64,000 nucleotides of DNA from Steromphala cineraria (Eukaryota > Mollusca > Gastropoda > Trochida > Trochidae). This document shows, piece by piece, positions 1 through 11,569 of this stretch. Below the pieces are notes generated by a model. That model worked only from the letters and a program-made list of their open reading frames with translations, had not been told where the DNA came from and ran no database searches. The stretch's first letter is position 1. Every line of letters begins with the position of its first letter. The position numbers and the translations under genes were made by a program. The stretch is taken from positions 62,584,329-62,648,328 of the forward strand of contig OU744731.1 of the NCBI GenBank assembly GCA_916613615.1, read 5' to 3'.

Positions 1-180
1 TAGTTTTTCTTTCAAAAAATTATTTAAAGGTGCTTACATAAAAATGTCCGCTAATGGATTTCATGTGAATCTTTATAATTTATTTTCTGAAAATATCAAA
101 ATCAAAGGTTTAAATGCAAAGTGCAATGATCAGGGAAAATTGAAAATATGATTTTTATCAAAAAACGTGCTAGTGCCCAT
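1..180 (+). repeat. Family 1 MITE, right part, cut by window edge
   Basis: This is the 3' part of a diverged Family 1 element. It carries the family's internal landmark (a GGTG-T-CA run, then AAAAATG followed by a degraded GGCCGCCAATGG box) and ends in AACGTGCTAGTGCCCAT followed by TTAA at 181-184. It is more diverged than the other copies. The left end lies outside the window. Non-coding; the 76-codon open frame starting at 148 begins inside this repeat and is not taken as a gene. Confidence 0.75.
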
Positions 181-535
181 TTAAGCACAACGGGAAGAGT
201 TAGGGTAAATATATATTTTGAATTCGCCGTTGCTGATATGTATTTATCTAGATTTCGAAAGGAGTGTCTCCTTCGTACATCTGTTCTTCAAAACAAAACG
301 GAAGAAATATTAAATAAGGGGAGAATAAAGAAGATCGTACAGCATTGTCTTATCATTCACAGTTGTTTCTTATCATAATATTTTATAACAATAGATTCCA
401 TCTCTATTAAATTTCCAATTTCTCTCCTTAACAGAGACATATAGTTACTCAAGTACAATTATTTTCATACTTGACAAAACAGGAAGGGTTTAAATATGTT
501 TTATTAATGTTTTGTGTGTTTCTCCATAAAAAAAA

Positions 536-865
536 ATTATTCATAATTTCAAAATTGACATATTTGTGTAAGTAGTAACAATATAAAACCATCCTAAAGG
601 TATGAGTATTGTGGTTGAAAACAGGTAGAATAGATACCTGTATCAAGTAAGGTGTTATGTTTCATTTTGGTTACTCTAGTTGAAGATTATTGCCTTTAAG
701 CGCAAACAAATTATTATTCATAATTTCAATATTGACATATTTGTTTAAGTATTAACAATATAAAAGTATGAGTATTGTGGTTGAAAACAGTTACCTGTAT
801 CAAGTAAGGTGTTATGTTTCATTTTGGTTACTCTATAGTTGAACATTAATGCCTTTAAGCGCATT
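536..865. repeat. Two-copy tandem duplication, ~165-170 bp unit
   Basis: Two adjacent diverged copies (about 536-706 and 714-865) share TTCATAATTTCA, then TATGAGTATTGTGGTTGAAA, CTGTATCAAGTAAGGTGTTA, CATTTTGGTTACTCTA and CCTTTAAGCGCA. Copy 1 has extra bases around 592-602 and 627-637. The right end of each unit contains the last bases of the candidate minus-strand exon at 832-1113 and its possible donor, so the duplication seems to have copied an exon/intron edge. Confidence 0.8.
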
Positions 866-1113
866 GAGCCCAAGCTTGGGTCATATTCACGTGAGGCACT
901 AAAGTGAATATCAATAGGTTTAATACCATGATCAATGTTATCGAAGTAGATGTGTGGCATACCGACCACGAGAATATCAAATACACTTATATCGACCTTT
1001 GCTAATCTATATCGAGCCCTATTGTTAGGCATATCTGCATCGGCTTTGTTGAACGTACAATAGGAAAGAGAACTTTTGTCATATTTCGTGTATGTATCAC
1101 CAAAGAAAGGATC
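832..1113 (-). CDS. Candidate internal exon, unknown protein
   Basis: This minus-strand frame is open across exactly 94 codons between a possible AAAG acceptor edge (GAT codon at 1113) and a possible GTAACC donor (intron from 831). The in-frame stop upstream is near 1135, and the frame also runs on past the donor to a stop at 745. The peptide has mixed natural composition rather than the Lys/Asn/Ile/Phe bias of chance AT-rich frames, with segments such as VDISVFDILVVGMPHIYF and IDIHFSASREYDPSLGS. I do not recognise the family. The acceptor has a weak pyrimidine tract. A chance open frame of this length is possible in 64 kb. Confidence 0.35.
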
Positions 1114-1718
1114 CTTTGTCCAACAAAATAGTATTTATTTTCCAGAGGTGATAAATATATTGATTCGTGGGAAATGATTATTTACATAATGTCATTGTAA
1201 ATCGCTCATTTTCATTAGGGGACGATTGGTGTTGGAATGATTTATCGTTATCGTTAATGGGCACTAAATTGACCAGCTTATGGATTCAGGGTCAGATAAT
1301 TTGATGAGTGGTATAACAGAATTTTTTTTTATAGATTTAGCAATAGTTTAGTGATTCACACCTGTGACATAACATATCAAATTATCTTGTTTTGAATAGG
1401 TCTAAAGCACTTTGTGGCAACCTTGTTAATATGCGTCAAACAAGGTTTATTTTACTTAATTCATGGGTAAATTTATTATAAATTTATTTATTATATTTTG
1501 ATATTGCACAAAAGACACGGCGTATTGACAATATTTCAATTACAAAGCAGATCTAGAGTTGGCGTTAAGATGTGAATACTTCTGTTATGACATAGTCATA
1601 TGTTATAATAAACGATAGTCAGATTCATATTCTTGTTATATTCGGCACCATTACATGAATGTAATATTCCCAGTGGTGGCCTTTCTTTGACTGCAATGAC
1701 GTTTGGACTTTTTTTTCA

Positions 1719-1823
1719 AAAGAATGACACATATGATGGATCTCCATTCAGTGTTCCATTCCCAGACCCTCTGATGTTGTATAACGTCATTTGCAGCCTT
1801 TCCACAGAAGCTTTCAGATTTGG
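1719..1823 (-). pseudogene. Possible degraded exon next to an A8 run
   Basis: A 35-codon minus-strand frame contains QMTLYNIRGSGNGTLNGDPS and ends at TGA 1716-1718, which is immediately followed by eight A residues. The same frame then resumes with coding-like sequence (VIAVKERPPLGILHS). This is the pattern expected of an exon hit by a homopolymer indel, but a second minus-strand frame is also open over 58 codons here, so the reading frame is ambiguous. No clean acceptor was seen. Confidence 0.2.
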
Positions 1824-1860
1824 TCAGCTGTCAGAAATGTTGTAAGGGGAGAATCATACG

Positions 1861-3028
1861 TTAAGGTGGAATTCTAATGATATGAAAATGTCGGTCCTGA
1901 TTGAAATATAAGCTTCCTTCTAAATGAGACAAGAAAAAGGTGGCACGTTCTTGTTTGATGAATAGTGTTTGATGCATTAGTACTAACCTGATAAATCAAG
2001 TTCGAAATAGGTTTTCGAATTTGGAATCATTTCAAAACTGGAAATTGTTCATTGAATAACAACTAATGTTGAATTGCCAAACTTAACAATGGCAAATCTT
2101 GATTTTTATGGTTTGGAAACGTTTTCTTAATCTCGTATGTCTGCATAATTGTTTTATTGCTACATCTAATTCTTTTCTTCCTGTTTAATGAAGTATCAAT
2201 CCGGCTTGATAAACCTTTTGAAACCTGTCAAAGAATAATTAACTGGTGGTATGTAAACGCTTTGTGATTAAATCAATAATGATTATATGTTTTTATTTAA
2301 ATTATTGAGTGATTGTTGGGACAACTACAGAACCTTTTTTCATGAATGACATCTATGGCGTTTAGAAACTTCCAAAATCAAAACTCAATCAACCTCAAAA
2401 GATCAAAACTTTCTTATATTGTACAACGTTCACTTCCAATCAATCTTCAGAAGCTTTTAGGTTTTGGTCTCATGTTTTACATGTTGTCAGGATATTTTGA
2501 TCGAGAACTTGTGAAGGCCAAGGACATTCACAGTGTCAGTTTTGAATCATGTTTAGATTTCGAGTATTCAACTGACATTTAATCGAACATCTGTCAATGA
2601 ATGATAAATGATGTTGATATTCAATTACTTTACCCAATATTCATGAAACAAACTTCTTGATGTTGATTAATGATTTTTGGACGCTTATGAACAACCCTTC
2701 AATTTGAGGATTGTCAACGTTGATGAACAGCACTTAACTTTGAGAGACATAGAATTCATGTTGATAAAATGCTATTTTATTCTTAAGGTAAAATGAAATA
2801 TATTGATGCAAAGATATGTCCATATACGTATAAAACATCAATGAAGGTCTCTGTCCAATAGGGGACTATTAAAGCGACGAAAATTGCTTGAAACAAAGTA
2901 CAGATCCATACAAATGATGTATCGTGGTTACAAATACGTAATTCAAATCCCCCTCGGTGTATGACATTAAAAACTTTTACATCTTTTTATATGATATCGC
3001 AGAAATTGTGCATTTGATGGATTTCCTA
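1861..3028. other. AT-rich stretch, no feature recognised
   Basis: No repeat, splice-bounded exon or regulatory motif could be supported. The 78-codon plus-strand frame at 2346-2582 has a composition expected of chance AT-rich frames and was not accepted. On the minus strand this stretch would be 3' of the candidate terminal exon at 3029-3109; an AATAAA on the minus strand lies near 2770. Confidence 0.5.
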
Positions 3029-3109
3029 TCATTTCTTGAATAAAACGGCCTCAGAAGTTGTTCCACGTTTGCTGCCATTATTCAGCTGTGGTTTCTTTTT
3101 GTCAAATAT
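3029..3109 (-). CDS. Candidate terminal exon, 26 codons plus stop
   Basis: On the minus strand a T9-rich tract followed by ACAG gives a textbook 3' splice site. It is followed directly by 26 open codons and TGA (3029-3031). The peptide begins IFDKKKPQLNNG and ends SEAVLFKK, a hydrophilic charged tail as often seen at cytoplasmic C-termini. Only the phase-0 frame is open over this length. The exon is short and has no recognisable domain. It could belong to the same minus-strand gene as 6929-7028, but the phases do not match directly, so an intermediate exon would be needed. Confidence 0.35.
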   Translation of the reverse strand: MFDKKKPQLNNGSKRGTTSEAVLFKK

Positions 3110-5271
3110 CTGTAAAAAAAAACATCGAGGTCGAATTTGTTCATGGAAGGAACTCATTCCATAATTTTGTGTGAAATGTAAGCAACGCTATGTTGTGAAA
3201 TGAGAGAAATGTCAATACTGGATAAATAGTTCTTGATGTTGATAAGCATTTGCTCGGTGCAGATAAAGTAGTACTTGACTATGATCAATGGTCGTGGAAT
3301 ATCGGTTTAAATTTTTTAAAGCTCTCTCTTAATAAAAACTCTGCCAAATGCTGCTTGATACTGATTGATGATAGGTAACATGTAATGATATTGACAAACT
3401 GAAATTTGAGTCATATGACAAAGGGTTTCCAATAAATGTTTTGATTTCGTTTATGTACATATAATCTCGCAGTCACTTTTTCGAGGAAATTTACATACAT
3501 AAAATTCCCAAATGAATTATCAGATTGGATTAGAATAGTCAAGCCCGAAATAAACATTCGATTGATTGAGTAGAAATTTCGGAAGTTTGATCGCGACATT
3601 TAATTTAGCATTGCAAAGTCAAATATTAAATTCATGTCGCTATTTGTGTATTTTATCTTCATATGTTGGTTCTACATGCATGTGCACCGATACTACATGT
3701 CCCATATAAACACAAATTTGTCTTATTATCTGATGAAGAGATGTTTTTAAAACTATGTCTGACTAATTAACTTTTAAAATCCCGTATGTTTAACCTTGAT
3801 ATCGTAACAATACTTACCATATATGGATTAAAATGAAATTTTGAAAATTTTACACCTAATGACTTAAGAAATAGGTTGAATATCAAATCAATTCATTTTC
3901 CGTTTGTAATGAATTTATGAAAATCTGCGAAGACGTCTTTAAGAAAGAACATTAAAAAATTGAAATTTAAGAACCGTTTATTATTAGATAGCTTAACTAT
4001 TTCAAGAGAAATGAACAAAATATCGAAATCCGAATTGACACTTGATCGTACATCAATAACGGTTGATAGGACTAATTGACTGGCAATTGTGTGTTAAACC
4101 AACTTCACATTTCACATGTTTTAAACGATAGAGTTCTCTAACATTAATGGAATGCCGTATCATGTTTCTAAATGCTTTCAACATGTGTTGCATACCATAG
4201 TTGACAATAATTACCTCCATTTGCCATCCATTACCAGTAATCTTCATTCAGCATGGCTTTTCGTTTCAAGATCAGCGATAATATTCTAGCCTGGCTATAA
4301 ATACACGAAGTTAAAATTGGGCCCTATTATCTTGGTGGGTAATAGACATTGACGTTTATTTATAGAATATAATGAGCTGTTTGTACGCGACCCTCATATA
4401 AATGTGTAAATAACGATGCTGAACGTTAAATTGCATTTATGGCCATCTCTTTCTCACAAAGAACAGGATGCACTTTATATATATTTTAAAATATATTCTT
4501 CTTTCAAGGAAATATTCAGGAAAAAGCAAAGCAAAGGTCACAGTTTATTATGGAGATCGCACTAATGATTTTCATTTAAAGAAATAATTTGCATATTTTT
4601 TTGCATTTACGGCCATGTCTTTTTCTCAAACAAAATGCACATTAAAAATAGATCAATATCCTATTTTCTTTAAACATTTAGTAAAAGGAAAGAAATCAAA
4701 GGTTATTCAAGTGGTTTTCTGTTATTGTGCTTATGAATATCATTTAAAAAGTTCATTGCACACATTTCATTTAAAATATTTTGATCAATCAAGCGATCTT
4801 CTATTATTAAAGAATAAAAGAAAAATGAATGACGTACTAAAACAACAGAACCCAATGCAACGTTAACGTATACATGTTTATGATCTAAAGTGGTTTATGA
4901 ATGATATGATGATTATTAAATATCATGGGTGATTAACTACTTTATTTCAGAATAGGAAAATAGATTTCTATATCGTTTTCTATAACAGTCCAGAGCTATA
5001 CAGAAAGACTGTAAATAGCTTATCCACAGTTATGAATTATTCATATATAGTTTCAATTTTTACTTAAGCCTCTTATATGTTATGCATATTAAGTAATATA
5101 TATGTACATGTACTGCATAACGTGAAAACAAAATCCTACTCACTGCAAAAAAGTCGTCAATCAATTCATGTTACTAATGTCTGTTGTCAGTACTTTCAGA
5201 AAATACTACAGGGTTGAGAATAAGTAGTGACATATTTTCAATATGAGCACATGTGCACATATAATTTTTGC
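3110..5271. other. AT-rich stretch, no supported feature
   Basis: Would be intronic or intergenic relative to the minus-strand candidates on either side. Minus-strand frames at 3411-3599 and 4053-4247 were examined. The second contains a possible GTAATT donor after GGATGGCAAATGGAG (near 4206), but no acceptor could be paired with it. Nothing else was recognised. Confidence 0.45.
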
Positions 5272-5370
5272 CTAACAACGATTGTTGTAGCGATAGTTCC
5301 CTATATTTTCGTCTTTGGTTTCACGATTTAGTAGTGCTACAATTAGGTTGTCGTTCTCAGCCTTTTGACG
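5272..5370 (-). CDS. Candidate terminal exon with charged tail
   Basis: The minus-strand frame after the acceptor-like CTCTTGATGAACAG encodes 32 residues and ends at TAG 5272-5274. It contains RQKAENDNLIVALLNRETKD and ends NYRYNNRC. The composition is clearly protein-like. The same frame stays open nine codons upstream of the proposed acceptor (YEYTPLDEQ) and then meets TAA, so the exact 5' edge is uncertain. It is phase-compatible (phase 0) with the possible 63-bp exon at 5616-5678. I cannot name the protein. Confidence 0.35.
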   Translation of the reverse strand, partial: RQKAENDNLIVALLNRETKDENIGNYRYNNRC

Positions 5371-5424
5371 CTGTTCATCAAGAGGTGTGTATTCATATAT
5401 AGATTATCAAGCATCAAGTAAATA

Positions 5425-5475
5425 TTGATGGCTGCCATTTTTTCGGGAACACCCTTTTCTCATTTATGATAGGGA
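5425..5475 (-). repeat. Degenerate Family 1 MITE fragment
   Basis: The segment reads GGCTGCCATTTTTTCGGGAA then CACCC and TCATTT. It matches in order the reverse strand of the Family 1 core (GGCGGCCATTTTTGTGTGAA, then CACC and TTCATTT). Flanking family sequence is not convincingly recognisable, so this is an old remnant or a short partial copy. Confidence 0.4.
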
Positions 5476-5615
5476 ATGGGTTCAGGAACCTTAAACGAAC
5501 ATTTTTAAAATCGTATTTATTAAGTTCTCAATTTATTGTTTTGAAAACATGGTCTTGCAACTGGTAGCAGTTTTTGTTCGTTTTCGTATGTTCTCATTGT
5601 TTACCTTTAGTACAC

Positions 5616-5678
5616 CTGCACTATAAAGACCGACAGAATAGAAAGTTGTGAAGACGCAACGGGTTTAAAATATGCTGG
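5616..5678 (-). CDS. Possible 63-bp exon
   Basis: On the minus strand a T9 tract and GAACGCAG form an acceptor and GTGTAC forms a donor. The 21 codons between them are open in phase 0-0 (PAYFKPVASSQLSILSVFIV followed by Gln). The second half is hydrophobic enough to be part of a membrane segment, and the next candidate exon to the left (5272-5370) is hydrophilic and in matching phase. The exon is short, so chance is a serious alternative. Confidence 0.2.
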
Positions 5679-6928
5679 CTGCGTTCACGCAAAAAAAAAG
5701 TTGTGTGCCAGGTATGATTTGCATTCGCAATTCAAATACAATGATGTATCACAATAAAATACGCAAAGTATATACATTTTAACGCATCTCAAGCCATATG
5801 CGGTAAATTCATAAATCATTCCCTCCATTTACGGTACAAGTAAGAGTAATTACTATAACAATTTTAGCGTTTTGGACGCATCGAATAGCAAACATGCTTT
5901 TATTCTTAGTATTTCATATTTATTGGGACATTAATTATTATTATCTGCTTTAAATGATTAAGAATATATCATTTATAGCACCTCGGTTTTTTTATTTTTA
6001 GCCATGAATGCCACAACTGTTTCTTAGAATGTTCCCATTAAAATGACCGTCTGACTATCCGGTCCATTTACTTGTCCATCCTGGAATCTTTGAACTGTTC
6101 GAATATTCAGAAATCTCAATTCTCAATTATCGACTTCTAGAGACGAAAGTTGTGTCAATGTTTGCGTTTAATTTGACGACATGGAAAGGAGTTTAAGACA
6201 GGCTGTCTAAATCTGTTTTCGAACACTATAAAGTAATGTCTTTTCATGTGTAAACATTAAGCATACACGTATTCTAATGAGGCTCTAAATCGAGAATCAA
6301 ATTCCTTTGTTCCCCGATAAATATGTTCCTTTATGCTCTTAAAGCATCCGTCGTGTTTCATTTTAGCACGGATATTGGAAAATATTGGCCATTGTTATCT
6401 AAGACTTCTGACATTTAATAGGAATTTGATGTAACGATGTCCTCAGAAGTCGATGAAATATGAAATTAAAATCTTTTGTCATTTTGTAATAATATTGAAT
6501 GTTCGTCATAGTTAGTCTGACAGTCGACAGGATATTAGAAGAAATAGAGATAGATTGTCACGGTTATTACATTTATGTTACAAAAATGTAAAAAAAAACG
6601 TTGTATTTTTTCATCCTGTAATCAATGATATTGTTTCGGGAACTTGATAAGTCGTTATAATTGAGAAGAATTGCATTCAATCAGCCGTGAAGTTACTCAA
6701 TCATGTTGTAAGGCAGGATTTCAACCATTTCCAATCAATGACTTTCAGTAATTTAATCGTTTGGTAAATGAGACGTTGCAAAACGGAAATTAGGTGTCTT
6801 ACAACAAAGCTTCATACATGATCCACCCATCCATAATTGTAATCGGTAAAGCAGGTATTCAAATATGTCATTAAAATCAATTTCTTTTGATTAAAATTGT
6901 AAATAAAATGCCTACATGAGATACGTAC

Positions 6929-7028
6929 CTGTTCGAACTGTAGTTTCCTCTCCCCACGGTCTGATATTCCTGAACGTCACATGTTCTGCAGCTGAAGTCT
7001 TGGTCTAATGCAAAGTCAATATGGACTG
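6929..7028 (-). CDS. Candidate 100-bp internal exon, Cys-containing
   Basis: The minus-strand acceptor is CTTCTTCGAAATAG and the donor is GTACGT, a strong consensus. Of the three frames, only the one taking two bases to finish a split codon is open; it gives 32 codons and ends two bases into the next codon. The peptide starts VHIDFALDQDFSCRTCDVQE and ends GRGNYSSN, with two close cysteines and a possible N-glycosylation site (NYS), as in an extracellular domain. Its incoming phase fits the outgoing phase of the candidate exon at 14637-14792. No family assigned. Confidence 0.4.
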
Positions 7029-8095
7029 CTATTTCGAAGAAGATTACATTATATGTTTACACGTTCTTAATTAGACATTAGATACACGATTTTTAATTAC
7101 TTGCCCCAAAAACTTTTATTTTGATGGTTATTAGTATTTGGAAGCTTAGTCTGCCTTGTGTATATTAACATGGTATTTTCAAACCAGACCTCCTTTATTT
7201 ACTTATCTAACTTTAAAGTTTTTTTCTACATAAGTTGTTCTTCCATTCAAAAGACACCATCAATTTGTAGTTTCACTTAATGTCAACTTTCTGGCTTTTA
7301 ATATGTTAATGTATTTTGTTCATTTGCAAACCGTTATTGAAATCAATAATATAATATGCTTATAACATCTTATAAATTAAAATATTAAAAACAATTACCC
7401 AAATTGTTGTCCCAAAAAGTACATAGTGAGTTCATTGGTAAGGGAGATGGGAGAATGTCAGCCGTTTGAGGTCACCAGGGCAGAAACCTGATCAAGCTTA
7501 TCTCTGTACATAGAATAGACATACATTGTATATATATATGAATGTCAAATGTTTTTTGATCATTCGTGAAAAACAGCTTGTTATCGTTGCAAGAAAGCGT
7601 TTGTTTTTTTCGTTTGTTTCTTGATATTAAACCTCAAATATAACATGGATGTGACAAAATATTCAACGGAAACATATGTACATAAGGACAGTTATGTTGC
7701 ATTATTCTAACACTTTTTCAAATTCCGGTTTAGTAGTTCAGTACTGTATTATTAACACGACGGGTATCAATATTGAATGGAACCTTTCAAGCATATTAAG
7801 AAGTTAAGAGAATAAGTAGAAAAACGTAAAGAACATTTAAAAAATCGATAGAAAACCAAACCTCCCATCCTCTCTATCCTGACTCCAAGTAAATGTACTT
7901 ATGTTATGACCATCGGTCAGTCCTTGTTAGCCCTGTGTTAAATACATGTTAATCCAATAAACCCATGCTGGGAAGAATAAGCCACTACCATGCAAATCAA
8001 TTTATGATGCACTTGAACTCCATGGGAAATGACAGAAATTCATGCTTGTTAGTTAGCATATGAGCACCTGTCATTGTCAGTTAAGCAGTTAGGTC
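7029..8095. other. AT-rich stretch, no feature recognised
   Basis: No repeat family copy, credible exon or promoter was found. A short mixed-composition patch at 7435-7500 has no open frame on either strand long enough to support. Confidence 0.5.
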
Positions 8096-8099
8096 TTAA

Positions 8100-8725
8100 C
8101 GAAATTTACTGTAGCGGAGTGCATCTCCAGGCTGAACGCTCTTGAGGCGTCCCCTAGTCAGGGATGTAGATAGAGACATATGTTAAAATAGAACATGCGA
8201 TCTAAAAATACACGTAGTATTCAGCGTGACGGTAAGGATTACTTTACAAAACGTCCTAGCAACAACAGACCGTACACTGCTATAGTTCAAGCCAGAGCCT
8301 ACCCTGGTCGAAACAGAAGGGAGCCCAAATCCGATAGATTCCCCAGTCACTTGAAGCGAGCTCTTAACATTGCGGATTAGGATTCGGCGGAGAACGCTCA
8401 TTGGAAAGTGTTGTGTCTTTCTACTGGTGAGTTGCTCGGCTTTGCTTCGGTGGCTTTGTGCACATACTGTGTGAAGCAAGTCAACCTTAAAAACCGTCCT
8501 GATCCATTTTCCGGGTTTGATTAGCGATGGACGTTTGGTGTTTTCACCACAACGGATTCATTTCGAAGCTGAACTGTTCAAGGTAGGTTAATGTCAGTAG
8601 TGGACTATGGCAAGGGGGTTCCTTTAGTCGGGTGTTTACCGGGTGTTGGGTAAGAAGGCTGTGTTTGTATACCACCGGCCCCATTCACCTACTTTTTGTC
8701 AACACACGTGGTGGGTTGAGCCTGT
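8100..8725. other. GC-richer island with short open frames
   Basis: Base composition is visibly more balanced than the flanks over about 600 bp. A plus-strand frame at 8195-8380 encodes an Arg/Lys-rich 61-residue peptide (contains YTAIVQARAYPGRNRREP), and a 98-codon frame runs antisense at 8183-8479. Neither has a convincing start context or splice sites. The abrupt compositional edges suggest an inserted sequence, perhaps a fragment of a larger transposable element, but no terminal repeats were found. Confidence 0.35.
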
Positions 8726-9649
8726 CTTCTAATTCAACACATGTGACTATAGTAAATAGCATTATTTTAAATTTGTTATCATCCTCGTACTAGCATGTTT
8801 AAAATATAGGAAAAAACTAATCGATTATACAGCAGCTGTGGTGACTCTGCCTCGATCTTCATCATATTTGTACTTTAGCGAGTATGAATGCATTAAGTAG
8901 GCCAGTAGAATGCTCGTTTAGAAATCGCAAATTCCTTCACATAGAAATATCATGCACTTATTGACAGGCCAACACTTGTATTCATAGTACAACATTGAAA
9001 ACAGTATGTTTTCGCGTAGAATTGATTCTATGGCCTTACTTCTCGTGCAATCATGACCTTAGCTTCTGAAATACGTTTTACTCTAGCGTCGGAGTTGTAG
9101 TGAAGAAAACACATGTTAAAGGATTGCGTTTCTGTAGTTTTTCTTATCTACGTTAATGTTTTGCTCAACTATATTCGTTTTTGTTTAGGTTTGGCATTTA
9201 GGTGAATTACATCATTCTTTAAAATTATTACAATATGATGCATTTACGTTTACTACCTTTCTTTTTAACAATTCGACAAGACCTTTTTTATTATCAAAGT
9301 CCAGTTTGTATAACAATGAGATTTTGCACATCATAATAAAATCAACAGCAAGCAGAAAGAGCATTACAAAATGTTGTTTATAATGCATTAACAACATAAA
9401 TGAACAACCGGGAGTCTAGTGTTATGTTTACACATAATAAACACTGGTCGTAACGTTTGTTGCAAATCAAACTTGGTGTAAGGTATAATTGTTTTGGATT
9501 GGATTTCATGCTCATGTTTTATTGTCCATTACCGTGCTTGTGTTTGTGTTTGACGCCCAATGTTTGCACAGAAGAGATTGACTATTACCCTAGTTTGCAT
9601 ATTTATGTGCTTATACAAAACAAAATATGTGTTGATCACCCAAATATAT

Positions 9650-9859
9650 AGGGACAGTCATATCGGAGAATTTAATGTGGAAAATTATTCCAAGGGGAGG
9701 TATCAGTTTATGCATATAAGAATATTAGTACGTGGTTATAACAAAACCATCTTGAAACAAGTTAATAGGGATAACATTTGTGTTGATATAATTTGACCAT
9801 TTAAAGCAGAGCGCACAAGCAACTTTCGTTTCCATAAATACCACGATAGGACTGTCCCT
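9650..9859. mobile_element. Family 2 MITE, copy A
   Basis: A 210-bp element with terminal inverted repeats: AGGGACAGTCATATCGGAGA at the left and the inverse of AGGGACAGTCCTATCGTGGT at the right. The right flank begins TTA. The interior is AT-rich and non-coding. The termini match copy B at 56938-57142 and resemble the Family 1 termini. Too short to encode a transposase. The frames at 9457-9651 and 9560-9796 lie across its edge and are chance. Confidence 0.75.
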
Positions 9860-11212
9860 TTACAGTATGCATCATTATCTGAACTAATTAAAATACTAAG
9901 ATTGAGATTGTTGTTGCCTTAAATATATCTGTATTAACAATGTTTTATTGCCCCAGTTAATATAAATGACAATTGTGTTTCCACATTAATCATAATCATA
10001 AGCCAGTCCTCTGTAAGTTTGCAGCAAATTTCGTCGTCATATCTTGTCTTTTTTATTTTTATACGATAATGCCCTGTTTGCATATCCATTACCAAATTAA
10101 CTAAGTATATATGTCAAGCACTCAATTGAGATTTCATATATGTAACATTATCCTAATCATATCAAAAGCACACATGTCAAGCAAATATGTCAAGAAAACA
10201 CTATATCTTTCATCACTTTCCTTATAGCATTAACTTCAACTCTTCAAATTAACCTATTGATATCACTTTAAGTAAAATACTTTATGATAATGAAATATCG
10301 ATTCCCATTCTACTTGTCAAGCGTTTCCTCTTTTTCTAAAGTTACTGATAAATCAAACGGTATTTTACAATCACTGTATTGACTTTCCTTAATTTCCTGA
10401 TGATGTGACAATGTCAATGATTTTAAATTATTGTTTAATGTTCTTTTTTGATGTCATATAAATGACAAATCACAAAATTACTGATAGATTGGTTTTTGTT
10501 TCCTTGTTTCTTTAACGTTGTAGACAATAGCAATAATAGGTTTAGTTGTTTTCCTTGTTTAACGGATAGGGATATTATCACCAAAACGTAGATTTTGTAT
10601 GTCTTCGTTTTTCATAATGTGTGTTCATACTTCTTACAAAGAAAATATATAAGTGATTTTGATGCTTTCTTTTAGTCTCTTAATAAGGTAAGGTAAATTT
10701 GATGCCCTTGTTTCTTAATCATCTGACGTTGTTTATGCGATCGTGATAATTTCATGTAAAAACTAACCTACCCTCAGGTAAGGGATTGACACGGAAACAT
10801 ATTTATGTCTAAAATTCGTCCTATACGATGAAAGCTTCTTCTGTTCCTGCCATATTTACTTATGAATTATTAAGTATCTTTCTCATGACTAAAATTATTT
10901 CAAATACAGATCTAAAGTTATACTGGATTTTAATTTCTTTAAATTATCTGAATGTAGTTCATTGATCATTTTTTACATTATGATGACGTTGGTTACTTGT
11001 ATATTAGTGATATGTTGTGTTTATTCTGCAACGGTACTTTTATCCAACAACAAATTAATAGAATACATAACTATAGTAACAATTTTAACATTTTAAAACA
11101 TTTTACCTGGACACAATCTGTTCATCGATATATTCCAAACTTAACAATTAAATTTGATATAGTGATTTTGTTTTCTAAATATGAAAAAGCAACCATTCTT
11201 ATAGTAATTTAA
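9860..11212. other. AT-rich stretch, no feature recognised
   Basis: Sequence between the Family 2 copy and the next Family 1 copy. No exon with splice signals, promoter or repeat could be supported. A short tract of TATGTCAAGCA-like words recurs around 10108-10193 without a clear unit. Confidence 0.5.
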
Positions 11213-11569
11213 AGGGGCAGTAGCACGTTTTTATGGGGAATATAAGGTGATGTCAGGAAAATGAAAATAAATGGTTCCAATTGAAAGAAAATGTATTTAA
11301 ACTAAATGAAGCAGTAGTAATTTAAATATATAACGTAAAGTTTAGCCATGCGATTCATTTTTCTTACACTAAATGAATTAAAGGTGTTCACACAAAAATG
11401 GCCGCCAATGGATTTTATGTGAATCTCCATATTTTGTCCTCTGACTATGGATGATTGGCTTGTGTAATGTGATTTTTGACACTGTCGAATTAATACATTT
11501 AGCATTAACTTACAATTATCAGTGAAATATTTAAAGTATAAAATTATCAAAAAACGTGCTACTGCCCCT
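11213..11569 (+). mobile_element. Family 1 MITE, forward copy
   Basis: A 357-bp element from AGGGGCAGTAGCACG to CGTGCTACTGCCCCT, with TTAA immediately outside both ends (11209-11212 and 11570-11573). The interior shows all family landmarks: GGTGATGTCAGGAAAATG, GTTCCAATTGAAAG, AATGGCCGCCAATGG and ATTATCAAAAAACG. No coding capacity; the minus-strand 101-codon frame inside it is a by-product. The TTAA flanks point to a piggyBac-like or Sola3-like transposase acting in trans; this is an inference. Confidence 0.92.

Noticed and set aside
6024..6122. Minus-strand frame with VQRFQDGQVNGPDSQTVILM
   Set aside because: Protein-like, but only 32 codons and the only acceptor upstream leads into an in-frame TGA.
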